A stretch of DNA of 59,457 nucleotides from Candidatus Eiseniibacteriota bacterium (lineage in GTDB: Bacteria; Joyebacterota; Joyebacteria; Joyebacterales; Joyebacteraceae), in the NCBI GenBank assembly GCA_030622115.1, contig JAUXGN010000016.1, positions 1-59,457 on the forward strand, written 5' to 3'. Within the stretch, counting starts at the first letter, position 1, and each line of letters opens with the position of its first letter. The notes beneath the pieces were generated by a model. It was not told the DNA's origin. It worked only from the letters and a program-made list of their open reading frames with translations, and ran no database searches. This document shows, piece by piece, positions 27,754 to 36,367 of the stretch. Made by a program: the position numbers and the translations under genes.

Positions 27754-29883
27754 ATGACAGGCAGCGAATTCGCCAAGATACTGATGCAAATCGATTCGAG
27801 GCTCGATGCGGACCTGATCGCGCGAGCCCACGACTGTGCCGCCTTGGCTCACGAGGGGCAGAAGCGAAAGTCCGGGGCTCCGTACATTGAGCATGCCCGT
27901 GAGACCGCTTCCATTCTTGCAGAGCTCAAGCTCGACTCGGCCACGGTTGCCGCCGGCCTTCTGCACGATGTTCTCGAGGAGAGCGACACCTCTCTTGCTG
28001 ATCTTGCGCGTGAGTTCGGCACGGAGATATCGAAGCTCGTTGATGGTGTCACCAAGATCACGGGGCTGAGATTCGAGAGCCGTGAGCGTGCACAAGCTGA
28101 GAACTTCCGCAAGATGCTCCTGTCTGTCGTGCAGGACATTCGCGTCATACTGATCAAGCTTGCCGATCGCCTCCACAACATGCGTACCATCTCTCATCTG
28201 ACCCCGGAACAGATCGAGCGTATCTCCCGCGAGACAAGGGAGATATTCGCCCCGCTGGCGGGGCGGTTCGGCATGGCGAAGATTCAGCGCGAATTGGAGG
28301 ATCTGTCATTCAAGTGGCTGGAGCCCGATGCGTACAGACGGCTTGCAGACCTTGTGAAGGCAACTCGTGAGGAGCGCGAGGCGACCATCGAGGAGACGAC
28401 TCGACCGATTCGGAAACGACTGACGCACGACGGAATGAAGGCGCTCATCGCCGGTCGGATAAAGCACCTGAGCAGCATTCACCGGAAGATGGCGACGCGG
28501 GAGAAGAGCTTCGGTGAGATCTACGATCTCTTGGCCATTCGCATCATTACTCAAACGGTTGAGGAGTGCTACCGGGTACTCGGCATCGTGCACACGCTCT
28601 TCACTCCGGTTCACGACAGGATCAAGGACTACATCGCGACTCCAAAGCTTAACGGCTACCGCTCGCTTCACACGACGGTAATGACACCGAAGGGGCAGAT
28701 GCTGGAGATACAGATACGCACACGCGAAATGCACGAACAGGCCGAGTTCGGCATCGCAGCGCACTGGACATACAAAGAGGGCAAGCCGGGAGACGACGAG
28801 CTGACCAGGAGTCTCAACTGGGTGCGTCAGCTTCTCGAGGGCAACGTGGATCTCATGGAGGCTCACGAGTTCATGGAGTCGCTCAAGGTCGATCTGTTCC
28901 AGGATGAGATTTTCGTCTTCACACCGAATGGCGATCTCAAACACCTGCCCAAGGGATCGACACCGGTGGACTTCGCCTACTCCATTCATAGTGACGTGGG
29001 CAGTCACTGCGCCGGAGCAAGGATCAGCGGGCGGCTTGTCTCTCTCCGGCATAGTCTCAGGAGCGGGGACACGGTTGAGATCGTCACATCTGATTCGGCC
29101 CACCCCAGCCGTGACTGGCTGGGTTTCGTGGCCACCTCCCGGGCACGCAGCAAGATCAGGCACCATCTGAGGGCACAGGCGGACAGGGAGAGCATCGTGC
29201 TTGGGCGGAGGATCATCGATCGCGAACTCAAGAAGCTGGCATCCGGAAGGAAGGACATTCCACTCGATGACATCGCCCAAGGTCTCGGATACGACAGCGT
29301 AGAGGACTTCACGGCAGCCATAGGTCGCGGTGACGTCAGCGCGGGGGAGCTGGCCAAGAAACTCAGGCCGAAGCCGCAGCTCGGCCGGGGACTGGTCGAG
29401 CGTCTGACGCGGCGTGCGCGCCGCCATGACACGGGAGTCAGGATCGAGGGCATCGGCGAGATCATGATCCACTTCGCGAAGTGCTGCCAGCCGGTCCCTG
29501 GAGATCAGATCGTCGGCATTATCACGAGAGGACGGGGAATCTCGGTGCACCGCGTTGGATGTCCCAACACATTCGGTCCCACCGTCGACAAAGAACACAG
29601 GATGCCGGTCGAATGGGATGTTGCGGACGGCCAGACTTTCCCCGCCGCCTTCATAGTGAAGGGGGATCTCAGACGCAATTTCCTTGCCGATGTGTCGAGG
29701 ATCATCTCGGAGGAACATGTGGAGGTCTCTGCGGCAAGCATGACTACAGAGAGCGGACTTGTTATCGTGAGGTTCCGTGTAGACATAGGCAATCTCCACA
29801 GGCTGAGAAGACTCATGAAGGCGATCCATGCGCTCAAGGGAGTCAAGAGCGTCGAGCGCAGACGATCGATCCGCGAGCAGTGA
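27754..29883 (+). CDS. rel: Bifunctional (p)ppGpp synthetase/hydrolase Rel
   Basis: 709 aa with the full long-RSH architecture. The HD hydrolase motif is AAGLLHDVLEESDT, with the upstream His in YIEHARETASIL. The synthetase domain includes NGYRSLHTTVMTPKGQMLEIQIRT. TGS follows (IFVFTPNGDLKHLPKGSTPVDFAY), then a helical region, a zinc-finger-like segment (FAKCCQPVPGDQIVGIITRGRG) and the C-terminal ACT domain. Intact HD residues indicate that it can both make and break the alarmone. It works at the ribosome in starvation. Confidence 0.96.
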   Translation: MTGSEFAKILMQIDSRLDADLIARAHDCAALAHEGQKRKSGAPYIEHARETASILAELKLDSATVAAGLLHDVLEESDTSLADLAREFGTEISKLVDGVTKITGLRFESRERAQAENFRKMLLSVVQDIRVILIKLADRLHNMRTISHLTPEQIERISRETREIFAPLAGRFGMAKIQRELEDLSFKWLEPDAYRRLADLVKATREEREATIEETTRPIRKRLTHDGMKALIAGRIKHLSSIHRKMATREKSFGEIYDLLAIRIITQTVEECYRVLGIVHTLFTPVHDRIKDYIATPKLNGYRSLHTTVMTPKGQMLEIQIRTREMHEQAEFGIAAHWTYKEGKPGDDELTRSLNWVRQLLEGNVDLMEAHEFMESLKVDLFQDEIFVFTPNGDLKHLPKGSTPVDFAYSIHSDVGSHCAGARISGRLVSLRHSLRSGDTVEIVTSDSAHPSRDWLGFVATSRARSKIRHHLRAQADRESIVLGRRIIDRELKKLASGRKDIPLDDIAQGLGYDSVEDFTAAIGRGDVSAGELAKKLRPKPQLGRGLVERLTRRARRHDTGVRIEGIGEIMIHFAKCCQPVPGDQIVGIITRGRGISVHRVGCPNTFGPTVDKEHRMPVEWDVADGQTFPAAFIVKGDLRRNFLADVSRIISEEHVEVSAASMTTESGLVIVRFRVDIGNLHRLRRLMKAIHALKGVKSVERRRSIREQ

Positions 29884-29896
29884 GAGGGAGGCGATT

Positions 29897-30376
29897 CTGA
29901 GAGCAGTTCTGCAAAGGGTGTCGCGCGCGTCCGTCTCGGTAGCGGGTGAGACCGTCGGTGAGATAGAGGGTGGTCTCGTCGTGCTGCTTGGCGTTCAAGA
30001 CGGCGACACCGAAGAGGACGGTCGCTGGCTCGCATCTAAGTGTGCCCAGCTCAGGATCTTCGAGGACGGCGACGGGCGGATGAACCGCTCCGTTCTGGAA
30101 ACGTCAGGCGCCGTCTTGCTCATTTCGCAGTTCACCCTTCTTGCAGACTGCAGGAAGGGGCGCAGACCCAGCTTCACAAGAGCGGCGCGACCCCAGGAGG
30201 GCGAGGAACTCTATGAACAGTTCGCCGTGTTCCTGCGGGACGATGGGCTCACTGTGTCCATGGGGCGTTTCGGCGCCAGAATGGTCGTCGAGCTTGCAAA
30301 CGATGGTCCCGTTACCATTGTGATAGACAGCTCCGAGAGACACAGAAGCAGGGGAGGAGGTAGCGGTGGCGTGTGA
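29897..30376 (+). CDS. dtd: D-aminoacyl-tRNA deacylase, probable CTG start
   Basis: 159 aa. Conserved Dtd proteins begin MRAVxQRV; here the matching codons are CTG AGA GCA GTT CTG CAA AGG GTG, with GAGGGAGG ending 5 nt before the CTG. The adjacent ATT 29894 is the only other nearby candidate, and the nearest ordinary start is far upstream inside rel. Motifs are LLGVQDGDTEEDGRWLASK, the catalytic SQFTLLADCRKGRRPSF and the Gly-cisPro loop DGPVTIVI. It removes D-amino acids from tRNAs. Its end overlaps maf by 11 bp. Confidence 0.9.
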   Translation: MRAVLQRVSRASVSVAGETVGEIEGGLVVLLGVQDGDTEEDGRWLASKCAQLRIFEDGDGRMNRSVLETSGAVLLISQFTLLADCRKGRRPSFTRAARPQEGEELYEQFAVFLRDDGLTVSMGRFGARMVVELANDGPVTIVIDSSERHRSRGGGSGGV

Positions 30377-30971
30377 ACTCGTGAAGCGGCTCGTGAGCGA
30401 GGAACCCATCGTGCTGGGTTCGAGTTCTCCTCGCCGCAGACGCATTCTGGACGGATTGGATCTCGAGTTCATCGTCGATGCTCCTGATATCGACGAGTCT
30501 CTTGAGAATGGCGAATCACCTGAGGACCATGTGAAGCGTCTCGCCTGGCTCAAGGCGGCAACAGTGGCCGGACGCCATGAGAAGGGAACCGTTATCGCGG
30601 CCGACACCATCGTGATTCTGGACGACAGGATCCTGGGGAAGCCGGCTGACAACAGGGACGCCGTGGAGATGCTGAAGATGCTCCGCGGCCGCCGACACGA
30701 GGTTCTGACCGGTGTCGCGGTCCTGCGCTGCTCCGATGGCGCGGGCGCTGTCGGTGTGGAATCCACTGAAGTGCTGGTTCGAAAGCTGTCGGACGACGAC
30801 ATCGAGTCGTACGTGGAAGGCGGCGAGCCGCTGGACAAGGCCGGCTCCTACGCAATCCAGGACTGCGGGGCGGCGATCGTGGAAGAGGTGAGCGGCTGCT
30901 TTTACAACGTCGTGGGGTTGCCCGTGGCGCTCTTGTGTGATGCGCTGAGTCGCCTTACTTCCATGGACTAG
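30366..30971 (+). CDS. maf: Maf-like nucleotide pyrophosphatase
   Basis: 201 aa from GTG 30366, overlapping dtd and preceded by GGGGAGGAGG. Signatures are VLGSSSPRRRRILDGL, the catalytic Asp in AADTIV, ILGKPADNRDAVEMLKMLRGRRHEVLTGVAV and the DKAGSYAIQD loop. Maf enzymes hydrolyse dTTP/UTP or modified pyrimidine nucleotides and keep them out of nucleic acids. The DKAGSYAIQ motif matches the YhdE (dTTP/UTPase) subtype. Confidence 0.93.
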   Translation: MACELVKRLVSEEPIVLGSSSPRRRRILDGLDLEFIVDAPDIDESLENGESPEDHVKRLAWLKAATVAGRHEKGTVIAADTIVILDDRILGKPADNRDAVEMLKMLRGRRHEVLTGVAVLRCSDGAGAVGVESTEVLVRKLSDDDIESYVEGGEPLDKAGSYAIQDCGAAIVEEVSGCFYNVVGLPVALLCDALSRLTSMD

Positions 30972-31000
30972 AGCCGGTTCCGGGCAGGTTTGGGGGAGAA

Positions 31001-32062
31001 ATGATGAGGAATGAGCACGTCAAGACCATTGAGTGGACGGGTGGTGTCGTGCGGCTGGTCGATCAGACGCGTCTGCCCGGGGAACTCGTGTTCAAGGACG
31101 TGACCGACCACAGGCAACTGGCCGAGAGCATCAGGCGCCTGGAGGTTCGTGGCGCTCCCGCCATAGGAGTTGCCGGGGCCATGGGCGTGGCGCTGGCCGC
31201 CGCGAAGAGTGACGCCGATTCCCTGGATGAACTTCGCTCCGACGTTCGGGCTGCAGCGGAGCTTCTGATCTCAACGCGTCCGACCGCCGTCAATCTACGC
31301 TGGGCGATAGAGCGAAGTCTCCGTGTTGCGGGAGACGAGTCGATTCGCGACAGGGACGAGCTTGGCCGCCGCCTGGTCGACGAGGCGCTCAGTATCTGCG
31401 AAGAGGACAGAGAGTTGTCCCGCAGGATTGGTCGGAACGGAGCAGTTCTTCTCTCGGACGGCGACGGTGTTCTGACGCACTGCAATGCGGGAGGGCTCGC
31501 GACGGCGGAGTACGGGACGGCTCTGGCCGTCATCTATGCGGCCGTGGAGGAGGGGAAGCGCGTACACGTCTACGCGGACGAAACGAGACCGTTGCTTCAG
31601 GGAGCGAGGCTGACAACCTGGGAGATGATGCAGCACGGGATAGATGTGACTCTGCTCTGCGACAGCGCCGCCGCCTCTGCGATGGCCCGGGGTTGGGTGA
31701 ATGAGGTCATCGTCGGCGCCGACAGGATCGCCCGGAACGGTGACGTGGCCAACAAGATCGGTACTTTCCCTCTAGCTCTGGCGGCGCATCGGCATGGGAT
31801 CCCATTCTATGTCGCGGCGCCCTACTCAACTCTCGATCCGTCGCTCCCAGATGGAACCACCATTCCCATCGAGGAGCGTTCCTCCGACGAAATCACCACA
31901 ATAGGGGGCTTTCGGGTGGCTCCGGTGGGCGTGAAGGTGTTTAATCCCGCCTTCGATGTGACGCCGGCCGAGCTTGTGACCGCGATTATCACTGATGTCG
32001 GGGTCTTCCGACCCCCGTACGGTCCCTCGCTTCTTGCGAAAAACAGGCCATCTGGCGCTTGA
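31001..32062 (+). CDS. mtnA: S-methyl-5-thioribose-1-phosphate isomerase
   Basis: 353 aa, the usual size. RLEVRGAPAIGVAGAMG binds the phosphate. VLTHCNAGGLATAEYGTAL holds the catalytic Cys and VGADRIARNGDVANKIGTF holds the catalytic Asp. ATG ATG at 31001 follows GGGGGAGA. It isomerises MTR-1-P to MTRu-1-P in methionine salvage. No other salvage genes are adjacent, so its partner enzymes must lie elsewhere; a related role on 5-deoxyribose-1-P is possible. Confidence 0.93.
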   Translation: MMRNEHVKTIEWTGGVVRLVDQTRLPGELVFKDVTDHRQLAESIRRLEVRGAPAIGVAGAMGVALAAAKSDADSLDELRSDVRAAAELLISTRPTAVNLRWAIERSLRVAGDESIRDRDELGRRLVDEALSICEEDRELSRRIGRNGAVLLSDGDGVLTHCNAGGLATAEYGTALAVIYAAVEEGKRVHVYADETRPLLQGARLTTWEMMQHGIDVTLLCDSAAASAMARGWVNEVIVGADRIARNGDVANKIGTFPLALAAHRHGIPFYVAAPYSTLDPSLPDGTTIPIEERSSDEITTIGGFRVAPVGVKVFNPAFDVTPAELVTAIITDVGVFRPPYGPSLLAKNRPSGA

Positions 32063-32087
32063 CAGCGCTCCTGCGCATTGCTACTAT
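32059..32087 (+). promoter_or_regulatory. Promoter for rplM-rpsI, with ~175-nt leader
   Basis: TTGACA (32059-32064), 17 bp, TACTAT (32082-32087). The -35 overlaps the mtnA stop. About 175 nt of untranslated leader follow before rplM, enough for an autoregulatory L13 leader structure, though no known motif can be assigned by eye. Confidence 0.75.
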
Positions 32088-32270
32088 TCAAAGTTCGTAC
32101 CGTGGAGTCCAGACGAGGCGCCCGAATCGCCGGACGGTGTTCCCGACAACATCGGCCAGCGGGTTGGCATGGAAGCAGTCGGTTCGCCTCGAAGTGTGGA
32201 TGGGCGGAGAGGTCTGCCTGTGTTCGCGGGCGTGTGGCAACAGATAAAAGCAATTCGGAGGACTAGCTGG

Positions 32271-32699
32271 ATGTCGACACATATTACGAAGATCTCGGAG
32301 ATCGAGAGGAAACACTACGTCGTGGATGCCGACGGGAAGGTTCTCGGCAGGCTCTCCACCGTGGTCGCCTCCGTCCTTCGCGGCAAGGGCAAGGTGAACT
32401 TCTCGACGCATCTGGACACGGGCGACTTCGTCGTTGTCGTAAACGCGGCAAAGGTCGTGGTCACGGGGAACAAGCTTGAGACGAAGACTTACTTCACTCA
32501 CAGTGGCTACCCCGGCGGCGCAAGGTACGTCACGATGAAGAAGCTTATGGAGACCCGACCGGAGGACGTCGTGCGGCACGCTATCAAGGGCATGCTTCCG
32601 AAGAACAAGCTCGGACGCGCCATGCTCAAGAAGCTCCGCGTCTACGCCGGTCCGGAGCATCCGCACGAGGCACAGCAGCCTGAGGTTCTGGAAGTCTAG
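32271..32699 (+). CDS. rplM: 50S ribosomal protein L13
   Basis: 142 aa, standard length, from ATG 32271 with CGGAGGA 8 nt upstream; the in-frame upstream extension is the leader. Signatures are HYVVDADGKVLGRLSTVVASVLRGKGK, NAAKVVVTGNKLETKTYFTHSGYPGG and HAIKGMLPKNKLGRAMLKKLRVYAGPEHPH. It is an early-assembling 23S rRNA-binding protein and is co-transcribed with rpsI. Confidence 0.98.
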   Translation: MSTHITKISEIERKHYVVDADGKVLGRLSTVVASVLRGKGKVNFSTHLDTGDFVVVVNAAKVVVTGNKLETKTYFTHSGYPGGARYVTMKKLMETRPEDVVRHAIKGMLPKNKLGRAMLKKLRVYAGPEHPHEAQQPEVLEV

Positions 32700-32755
32700 C
32701 GCATCGCGCCGTATGCTGTAGCTCGCGGCGATGATTGCTTGAAAGGAGAAGTCTG

Positions 32756-33145
32756 ATGGCGAGTTCCTTCCATGCCGTTGGAAGGCGCAAGGAGGCGGTC
32801 GCGCGAGTGCGACTGATTCCGGGCACAGGAGTCAGAGTCGTGAACGGGCGAGATATCGACCAGTTTTTTCCGATAAAGACCTTGGTCGGCGACATCCTGC
32901 GGCCTCTCGAAGTGACCTCTACCAGTGACCGCTACGACATTCGGGCGAACGTCCGAGGCGGTGGAGTGGCCGGGCAGGCGGGTGCGGTGCGACTCGGTAT
33001 TGCCAGGGCGCTGGTGAAGATTGACGAGAGCTACAGGAAGCCTCTGAAGCAAGATGGACTGTTGACGAGAGACTCGAGGATGAAGGAACGGAAGAAGCCC
33101 GGCCAGCCAGGCGCCAGGAAGAAGTTCCAGTTCTCGAAGAGGTAG
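32756..33145 (+). CDS. rpsI: 30S ribosomal protein S9
   Basis: 129 aa from ATG 32756, AAAGGAGAA 7 nt upstream. AVGRRKEAVARVRLIPGTG at the N terminus, GGGVAGQAGAVRLGIARAL in the middle and the basic C-terminal KKFQFSKR tail, which reaches the P-site tRNA, are all present. The gene follows rplM by 56 bp. Confidence 0.98.
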   Translation: MASSFHAVGRRKEAVARVRLIPGTGVRVVNGRDIDQFFPIKTLVGDILRPLEVTSTSDRYDIRANVRGGGVAGQAGAVRLGIARALVKIDESYRKPLKQDGLLTRDSRMKERKKPGQPGARKKFQFSKR

Positions 33146-33325
33146 AGTGACACATGCTCCGTGCGCGGACATCGCGTTCCCAGGATGGGGATTGTGATGC
33201 GCTGGGGCAAATCCAGCACGCGGTCGGACCGTTACGGGGGTCCGTGGCGAACGTACTCGTCATGGCCTGTCGCGGGATGATGGCCGCGGAAGAGGCAACC
33301 AGGCAGTTGAAGGGAGTGAGAAGCA

Positions 33326-34129
33326 ATGGCATCACCAGATGTCCGTACTCTGCTGGAGGCCGGCGTTCATTTTGGCCACCAGACCCGCCGTTGGAATCCC
33401 AAAATGAAGCCTTTCATCTTCATGAGGCGGAACGGGATTCACATCATCGATCTCGCAAAGACAGTCGCAGCCATGAAAGACGCGGAGACCGCGATCTTCG
33501 AGACTGTTCGTGGCGGCGGCAAGATCCTCTTTGTCTGCACGAAGAGGCAGGGCCACCAGATCGTGAAGGAGGAAGCCGGGAGGTGCGGCATGCTCTACAT
33601 GACCGAGCGTTGGCTCGGCGGCACGCTGACAAACCTCCAGACTGTCCGCAAGAGCGTCAAGAAGCTCGAGGACATCGAGAAGATGGCGGAGGACGGAACG
33701 TACGAACTGATCTCCAAGCGCGAGAGACTCAAGCACGACAGGGCGAAGGCGAAGCTCCTGAACGTCCTTGACGGTATCCGCGACATGAAGAAGCCTCCCG
33801 GTCTGGTGTTCATCATCGACACCAAGAGGGAGGAGATCGCAGTGAGCGAGGCCGGCAAGCTCCGCATACCAATCGTCGGGGTCGTGGACACGAATGCGAA
33901 TCCGGATCTGATCGTCTACCCGATTCCCGGGAACGATGACGCGATCCGCTCGATCAGACTCTTCGCGGCGTTCGTGGCCGACTGTGTGCTGGAAGCCAAG
34001 GCTCATCAGCTCGAGGGCAAGGACGCCGTAGAGCCGGATTCGAACAAGGCGCCGGAAGCAGCGAAGCCGGCGGCCGCGGGGAAGCCGGCGGCTGAGGTGG
34101 TGTCGGAGGTCAAACCGCAGCAGACGTAG
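33326..34129 (+). CDS. rpsB: 30S ribosomal protein S2
   Basis: 267 aa. LLEAGVHFGHQTRRWNPKMKPFIF, the WLGGTLTNLQTVRKSVKK motif and IPIVGVVDTNANPDLIVYPIPGNDDAIRSIRL are typical of S2. The tail is extended by an Ala/Pro/Glu-rich stretch of about 35 residues. The 180 bp upstream carry no gene I can support and probably form the mRNA leader. It heads rpsB-tsf-pyrH-frr. Confidence 0.98.
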   Translation: MASPDVRTLLEAGVHFGHQTRRWNPKMKPFIFMRRNGIHIIDLAKTVAAMKDAETAIFETVRGGGKILFVCTKRQGHQIVKEEAGRCGMLYMTERWLGGTLTNLQTVRKSVKKLEDIEKMAEDGTYELISKRERLKHDRAKAKLLNVLDGIRDMKKPPGLVFIIDTKREEIAVSEAGKLRIPIVGVVDTNANPDLIVYPIPGNDDAIRSIRLFAAFVADCVLEAKAHQLEGKDAVEPDSNKAPEAAKPAAAGKPAAEVVSEVKPQQT

Positions 34130-34178
34130 TATTCAGCTTGTCAGTCATCCATGTGGATTCACAGAGTTGGAGAACAAG

Positions 34179-34772
34179 ATGGAGATAAGTGCAGCCCAGG
34201 TAAAGGAACTCAGACAGAAGACCGGCGCCGGTCTGATGGACTGCAAGAAAGCGCTCAAGGAGACCAGCGGCAACGTGGAGGAGGCGAGCGACTACCTCCG
34301 TAAGAGTGGTGTTCTGAAGGCCGCGAAGCGGGCCGGCAGGACCACCGGCGAGGGAGTTGTCGCCTCATACGTGCATTCCGGCTCGAAACTGGCCGTACTT
34401 GTAGAGGTGAACTGCGAGACGGACTTCGTGGCCAGGACCGACCAGTTCCAGAGCTTCACGAAGGACGTTGCCATGCACATAGCGGCGCAGAATCCTCTCG
34501 TTGTTTCGCGCGAGGATCTCTCTCCCGACATCCTTGTCAGGGAGAAGGCAATCTACCGCGAGCAGGCGATAGCTTCCGGCAAGCCGGAGAACATCGTGGA
34601 CAAGATCGTGGACGGACGAGTTGAGAAGTATTACTCGGAAGTCTGTCTGCTCGATCAGCCGTTCGTCAAGGATGGCGATATCACAGTCGCGGATGTTCTC
34701 AACCAGACGATCGCCCTTCTCGGCGAGAACGTTCGCATCCGACGCTTCGTCCGCATGAATCTCGGCGAGTAG
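34179..34772 (+). CDS. tsf: Elongation factor Ts
   Basis: 197 aa from ATG 34179 (GGAG 6 nt upstream). The N-terminal AQVKELRQKTGAGLMDCKKALKE and the core EVNCETDFVARTDQFQSF are signatures. It is the short EF-Ts form, with one core subdomain reduced as in many FCB and thermophilic bacteria. It exchanges nucleotides on EF-Tu. Confidence 0.96.
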   Translation: MEISAAQVKELRQKTGAGLMDCKKALKETSGNVEEASDYLRKSGVLKAAKRAGRTTGEGVVASYVHSGSKLAVLVEVNCETDFVARTDQFQSFTKDVAMHIAAQNPLVVSREDLSPDILVREKAIYREQAIASGKPENIVDKIVDGRVEKYYSEVCLLDQPFVKDGDITVADVLNQTIALLGENVRIRRFVRMNLGE

Positions 34773-34796
34773 ACTCAAGGGTGGGTAAGGAGCCGA

Positions 34797-35510
34797 ATGC
34801 CTGCGTTTGAACGAGTTGTCGTCAAGGTTAGTGGAGAATCCCTGAAGGGTGAGGGGCACAGCCCCATTTCGCTCGATGCGGCCACGTGGCTCGCCGGTGA
34901 GATAGGCAAGGCTCACGAGGCCGGAGCGGAACTCGGTGTCGTCATAGGTGGCGGGAACATCCTCCGCGGGGGCTCGGTCGCTCGCGACGGCGCCGACCGT
35001 GTGACGGCCGACCACATGGGGATGCTGGCGACTATCATCAACGCGTTGGCGCTCCGTGTCGCACTTGAGGAACAGGGGCTCAATGCGCATGTCATGAGTG
35101 CCGTACCGTGCGGCACCCTGGCGGAACCTGTCGATGTGGCAAGGGCGAGGGCGCACCTTTCCTCCGGCGGCATTGTGGTGTTCGCTGGAGGGACGGGGAA
35201 CCCGTTCTTCAGCACTGACACGGCAGCCGCACTCAGAGCTTCCGAGATTATGGCCGACGGGCTTCTCAAGGGTACGAAGACCGACGGTGTGTACGACGCC
35301 GACCCGGTAACCCATCCGGATGCCAAGCGGTATGCAGAGCTTACCTATACAGAAGCAATCGAGAGAAGACTGGCCGTCATGGACATGACGGCCTTCTCGC
35401 TGTGCAGGGATCAGAAGTTGCCGATCGTCGTGTTCGATCTCTGGGTCGAAGGCAACATCAGACGAGCAGTCGACGGCGAATCGGTTGGAACCGTTGTGAA
35501 GGAGGACTAG
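34797..35510 (+). CDS. pyrH: UMP kinase
   Basis: 237 aa of the amino-acid kinase fold. VVVKVSGESLKGEG binds phosphate, GVVIGGGNILRGG and DHMGMLATIINALAL bind UMP, and GGTGNPFFSTDTAAALRA and DGVYDADP are conserved. It makes UDP for RNA and sugar nucleotides. The gene lies between tsf and frr, the near-universal order. Confidence 0.97.
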   Translation: MPAFERVVVKVSGESLKGEGHSPISLDAATWLAGEIGKAHEAGAELGVVIGGGNILRGGSVARDGADRVTADHMGMLATIINALALRVALEEQGLNAHVMSAVPCGTLAEPVDVARARAHLSSGGIVVFAGGTGNPFFSTDTAAALRASEIMADGLLKGTKTDGVYDADPVTHPDAKRYAELTYTEAIERRLAVMDMTAFSLCRDQKLPIVVFDLWVEGNIRRAVDGESVGTVVKED

Positions 35511-35513
35511 CTG

Positions 35514-36071
35514 ATGGAAGAACTCTTCGCCCGTACTGGAGAGAAAATGGCGAAGTCCGTGGATGCGGTGAAGCGTGAACTTGCGAGGATACGTACCGGG
35601 AAGGCTACGGTCTCGCTTCTTGACGGAGTGAAGGTCGAGTATTACGGTAACACTGTTCCGCTCAGACAGATCGCCAACATCAGTGTGCCGGAAGCGCGAC
35701 TCTTGATCGTCCAGCCGTGGGAGAAGGGGATCATCGGTGATATCGAGAAGTCCATTCTCAAGGCGGATCTTGGCCTGAACCCATCGAACGACGGCAACAT
35801 CATAAGAGTTCCGATTCCCGCGCTCACAGAGGAGCGCCGGAAGGAACTGGTTCGGTTTGTTCACAAGCTGGCCGAAGAGGGACGCGTGTCTGTCAGGAAC
35901 GTGCGCAGGGACGCAAACGAGGTGCTCAAGAAACTGAAGACCGCCGGCGAGATCTCGGAGGATGATTTCCACCGGGCGCACGACCACACGATTCAGGACA
36001 TGACGGACAAGCACATCAAGGAAGTGGACGATGTGCTCAGCGCCAAGGAGAAGGAGCTGATGAAGGTCTAG
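35514..36071 (+). CDS. frr: Ribosome recycling factor
   Basis: 185 aa. The sequence has KMAKSVDAVKRELARIRTGKATVSLLDGVKVEYYG, the IQPW-type loop IVQPWEKG, DGNIIRVPIPALTEERRKELV and the conserved three-helix C terminus ending KEVDDVLSAKEKELMKV. It splits post-termination ribosomes with EF-G. It lies three nucleotides after pyrH. Confidence 0.98.
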   Translation: MEELFARTGEKMAKSVDAVKRELARIRTGKATVSLLDGVKVEYYGNTVPLRQIANISVPEARLLIVQPWEKGIIGDIEKSILKADLGLNPSNDGNIIRVPIPALTEERRKELVRFVHKLAEEGRVSVRNVRRDANEVLKKLKTAGEISEDDFHRAHDHTIQDMTDKHIKEVDDVLSAKEKELMKV

Positions 36072-36116
36072 CCATTGTGGCCGGGCCGTGAGTCGATTTT
36101 CCAACTGGAGGTTTGA

Positions 36117-36287
36117 ATGGCATACGTGATCACAGACACATGCACCTCCTGTGGCGCGTGCGTGAGCGCGTGTCCTGTCGAGGCGATTTCGGAGGGTCCC
36201 GATAAGTACGTGATCGATCCGAACCTGTGCACCGACTGCGCTCTGTGCGTTGACGAGTGCCCGTTCGACGCGATCGAGCAGGGCTAA
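36117..36287 (+). CDS. 2[4Fe-4S] ferredoxin (56 aa)
   Basis: Small gene from ATG 36117 to TAA 36285-36287, with GGAGG 5-6 nt before the start. It has two classical cluster motifs: CTSCGACVSACP at about residues 9-20 and CTDCALCVDECP at about residues 38-49, giving eight Cys ligands. It is a bacterial clostridial-type ferredoxin for low-potential electron transfer. It lies between frr and uppS in an otherwise translation and isoprenoid cluster. The reducing partner is unknown; IspG and IspH of the same MEP pathway as dxr need such electrons, but that link is inference. Confidence 0.95.
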   Translation: MAYVITDTCTSCGACVSACPVEAISEGPDKYVIDPNLCTDCALCVDECPFDAIEQG

Positions 36288-36367
36288 GGGCCGCAACAAG
36301 CCACACAGACGAGCGAGGGCGGCCGGCGCGATTCGGCCGCCTTCGTCTGCGAGTCACGGGAGAGAGC

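Noticed and set aside
33154-33771. Plus-strand open frame before and over rpsB
   Set aside because: Out of frame with rpsB, Arg/His-rich, and without family features. The upstream 180 bp are better seen as leader.
34365-36299. Minus-strand open frame of 644 codons over tsf-pyrH-frr
   Set aside because: Antisense shadow of three well-conserved genes. Similar shadows occur at 28306-29829, 20133-21677 and 56684-58045.
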